A stretch of 64,000 bases of DNA from Sinohyriopsis cumingii (Eukaryota > Mollusca > Bivalvia > Unionida > Unionidae): positions 16,665,043-16,729,042 of the forward strand of contig CM068839.1 in assembly GCA_028554795.2 (NCBI GenBank), given 5' to 3'. Position numbers and translations under genes: made by a program. Below the pieces are notes generated by a model. The model was given only the letters and a program-made list of their open reading frames with translations. It ran no database searches and was not told where the DNA came from. Shown here piece after piece: positions 61,934 to 64,000 of this stretch. How positions within the stretch are numbered: position 1 is the stretch's first letter; the number at the start of each line of letters is the position of its first letter.

Positions 61934-63931
61934 TCAAGCGTAGAAAGCTTCTCGTTGTTCGGTACGCATGTTGTCGGGGTCGTAATAGTGAGCCTCAGGC
62001 AAATGGGGTAGAACGGCATGTTGATTGGCTTCCGTATTGAAAAAGTGTGGAAAGTACCCTTTAGCCATTTCTGTCATTCCAAACGTTTTAGGCATTCGAC
62101 TCAAAGGCATGGCCAAGTAACTCATCGAATCTTTAAACTGCACTTGTCCCACTTGCATGAAAATGATTTTGGCCCCGTTCAAAGTCACTTTAGGACGCTC
62201 GGTGCCTTGTTCCGTATAGTATCTGAGAAGAAACTGTCCATCGTATCCGGAGAAATTGTGAGCCATCACCGTGGCATGGCGATGACAATCTCCGTAACGT
62301 TCGATGTCCTCTTGGCTCCACGTCTTGTCGACGGGGTCTAAGACCCATTGGGCAAAATCGGCTAACGTGTTCGGTCCCCGAAAGATTTTTTCACGCCCTC
62401 CGGGAATCTTGCTGCAGTGAGGGCAATGACTGAAGATAGGTTCTTGAATGCACTTCTCGCACGCTCGATGAGCCACGCAAAAATTAGGAATGTGAATGCC
62501 GGTTTCTTGCATGCATTCGAAATCGAAAAAGATGAAATTGCCTTTCTTCTTGTGACCATCCTCTTTCTCTGGTGGGGGTTGGTATTTTTGCACGTAACAT
62601 TGGTGTTCCAAGTCCACGATGTGGTGACAAATGTGACATTTTTTCTTTCCTCGACATACGTGTGCCTTGGCAGCATTGGTACATATGACTTGTTCACACG
62701 TAGGGCACAATCTCAGGAGTTGACAAGCACATTTCTTCTGTGAACCTTGCGTTTTCAGATGTTGTTGGTAACAGGTAGGGCTGACAAACGTGCGCAGACA
62801 AGTGGAACAAGGCACTGGTTCTTCGCTCAGACAGGGTGAAGAGGCCAAACATCCTGAGCATTTCAATCCACAATGCTTGTGTTGCTCTCGATTATTATAA
62901 CCATGGTCACATTTCTCACAGTAATAACCGTATACTAGGAATCCGGTGATACTGGTAATGGTATCGAAATGGTCATCGTGATGATAAACATGAATGTATT
63001 TTCCGTCCTTAAAATCTTGGCCTCGAAACAATAGAGGTCCGCGCATTTCTTGAGGGTGCACTTTCAAGGTGTATCGTGGAGCTAGGACATCTTGCAATTT
63101 TTGCATCTCAGGAATGCCACAGGGTGTGTCTTTGGAATGTCCGGCTTGTTGTAACAGGAGTTCTGCTTCGTTTCGTTGTTTGGCTCGGTCGGAACGTTGA
63201 ATAGTGTCCCAGGTTCTTTTCCATTCTACCGTGTCGTTCTTGTTGGCATAGGTTCGTCCCACCACGATGGCACGGGCTAAGCACATCTGGTCATGAGGGT
63301 TGTCAATTCGGACGAGACTCTTTTTGGTGTTGCGAAGGTCGTCCACCAATAACATCTTTTTGCGTCCTGTCCCTTGAGGAGGAGAGACGTGGGTCATGTC
63401 CAGTGTGGCTTTACCATCGGTGATGTCAAACTGATCATTAGATTGTTGTACGTGTTGAATCTTGTCCATGACTTTGGAAGCAGTCAATTCTGCAGGGGTG
63501 CTAAACTCGATCCAAACAGGGGATTTCAAACCGTCGTGTTGTATGGAAAGTCTCAAGCGATCGTCTTCTTTGGGTTGACATTGTCGCTTGAGTGCGGTGA
63601 GCAAAGAATCCCACACTCCGGTGATGAACCCTTCTGCTTTCTCTAACGGTACTTCGGACTTGAAATCTTTAAACTTCACCGTGTATTTGTAAGCCGTGGT
63701 TCTAAATTTTCTAGAGGAGCGCTTTTCCGTCTCTCGAATGGAATAGTATTTTTCAGGGTTGACTAAGGGTGGTGAACTTGGTTTAGAGGTTTCAAATTCT
63801 GGTTCACTCATGTCCTCTTCAAAATCACTGGCATGAATTTGTGCCAAGATTTCAGCCCTGGTTCGAGGCGATAGATCACGTTTCTGCCTCTTACTTTCTT
63901 CTTTCTTCTCGAATGAATGGGATCGTTTCAT
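61934..63931 (-). CDS. Protein-primed family B DNA polymerase, N-terminal part (ends at internal TGA)
   Basis: 665 residues from ATG at 63931 to TGA at 61934-61936. Basic N-terminus; CLARAIVVGR around 217-226; Cys/His-rich zinc-binding region at ~338-447; then Exo I FFDFEC (468-473) and Exo II HNFSGYDG (558-565). Exo III and all polymerase motifs lie after the stop. Because the frame continues past the TGA with conserved sequence, I read it as a nonsense change in one gene. TATA box at 63980-63985, about 50 nt upstream of ATG. Confidence 0.85.
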   Translation of the reverse strand: MKRSHSFEKKEESKRQKRDLSPRTRAEILAQIHASDFEEDMSEPEFETSKPSSPPLVNPEKYYSIRETEKRSSRKFRTTAYKYTVKFKDFKSEVPLEKAEGFITGVWDSLLTALKRQCQPKEDDRLRLSIQHDGLKSPVWIEFSTPAELTASKVMDKIQHVQQSNDQFDITDGKATLDMTHVSPPQGTGRKKMLLVDDLRNTKKSLVRIDNPHDQMCLARAIVVGRTYANKNDTVEWKRTWDTIQRSDRAKQRNEAELLLQQAGHSKDTPCGIPEMQKLQDVLAPRYTLKVHPQEMRGPLLFRGQDFKDGKYIHVYHHDDHFDTITSITGFLVYGYYCEKCDHGYNNREQHKHCGLKCSGCLASSPCLSEEPVPCSTCLRTFVSPTCYQQHLKTQGSQKKCACQLLRLCPTCEQVICTNAAKAHVCRGKKKCHICHHIVDLEHQCYVQKYQPPPEKEDGHKKKGNFIFFDFECMQETGIHIPNFCVAHRACEKCIQEPIFSHCPHCSKIPGGREKIFRGPNTLADFAQWVLDPVDKTWSQEDIERYGDCHRHATVMAHNFSGYDGQFLLRYYTEQGTERPKVTLNGAKIIFMQVGQVQFKDSMSYLAMPLSRMPKTFGMTEMAKGYFPHFFNTEANQHAVLPHLPEAHYYDPDNMRTEQREAFYA

Positions 63932-63978
63932 CTTGAAAGCAAAAAGTCAAATGACTCAAGTTCAAACACCATGAGCTA

Positions 63979-63986
63979 CTTTATAG
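63979..63986 (-). promoter_or_regulatory. TATA box of the DNA polymerase gene
   Basis: Minus strand CTATAAAG 48-55 nt before ATG at 63931, at the spacing seen for the other genes of the element. The right terminal repeat is not in the window. Confidence 0.5.
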
Positions 63987-64000
63987 TCATAGCAGACCAG

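Larger units (their letters stand above)
44000..64000 (-). mobile_element. Maverick/Polinton (adintovirus-type) element, both ends not defined
   Basis: At least ~20 kb with the full hallmark set on one strand: protein-primed DNA polymerase, retroviral-type integrase, FtsK-like ATPase, adenain-like protease, double jelly-roll capsid and penton. The combination defines Mavericks/Polintons; the gene order and extra BIR, pVI-like and core genes are those of adintoviruses. The right end is beyond the window. The left end is somewhere between the Penelope-like remnant and ~45 kb; no terminal inverted repeat was found. Confidence 0.88.

Overview
The window is animal DNA, probably from a marine invertebrate. 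A mollusc is my best guess, from the style of introns, satellites and endogenous elements, but the sequence does not prove it. Two unrelated blocks dominate.

(1) Positions 1222-31241 (+) hold the 3' part of an intron-rich host gene. Its 12 exons join with perfect phase consistency into 576 codons plus a stop. The conceptual protein matches the C-terminal half of the cis-Golgi matrix coiled-coil protein GM130 (GOLGA2). The introns are AT-rich and crowded with minisatellites of 17, ~33, 38, 42, 47 and 71 bp, diverged ~145-bp arrays, two tRNA-derived SINE families with clear target-site duplications, a pogo/Tigger-type MITE, a PIF/Harbinger-type MITE and a decayed DIRS-like retrotransposon (about 22195-25860) with ~150-bp inverted termini and a SINE nested inside it.

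(2) From 31242 to about 44200 I see no intact gene. This stretch holds more minisatellites, a second copy of the PIF/Harbinger MITE, a non-LTR reverse-transcriptase remnant (36092-36470) and a Penelope-like reverse-transcriptase remnant (about 42840-43860).

(3) From about 44.2 kb to beyond the right edge lies a Maverick/Polinton element of the adintovirus type, visibly richer in GC than its surroundings. All its recognisable genes are on the minus strand. In transcription order they are: protein-primed family B DNA polymerase (broken by one in-frame stop), two BIR-domain (IAP-like) proteins, a tandem pair of LPxEL (F-box-like) proteins, three small overlapping ORFs, a packaging ATPase, a lysine-rich SPKK-type core protein, a second core/minor capsid protein, a proline-rich late protein, an integrase with a chromodomain, a two-helix membrane protein, a penton-like protein, a pVI-like protein, the major capsid protein, a Cys/His-motif protein and an adenain-like protease. 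Most of these frames are open, so the insertion looks young.

(4) The least expected part lies beyond the protease, at 46.2-48.3 kb. It is a tandem array of three ~800-bp cassettes, each encoding a small charged coiled-coil protein. Each cassette has the same upstream element (TTTTCCTTCACGTCCGCGC) and a TATA-like box. In each, 19-29 nt after the stop codon, there is a perfect 6-bp stem with a TTTC loop (GGCCCTTTTCAGGGCC or AGCCCTTTTCAGGGCT), followed 12-13 nt later by a purine-rich AGAAAAGAAA-type element. This is the layout of a replication-dependent histone mRNA 3' end, on genes that do not look like histones. I regard it as the best candidate for an undescribed system here.
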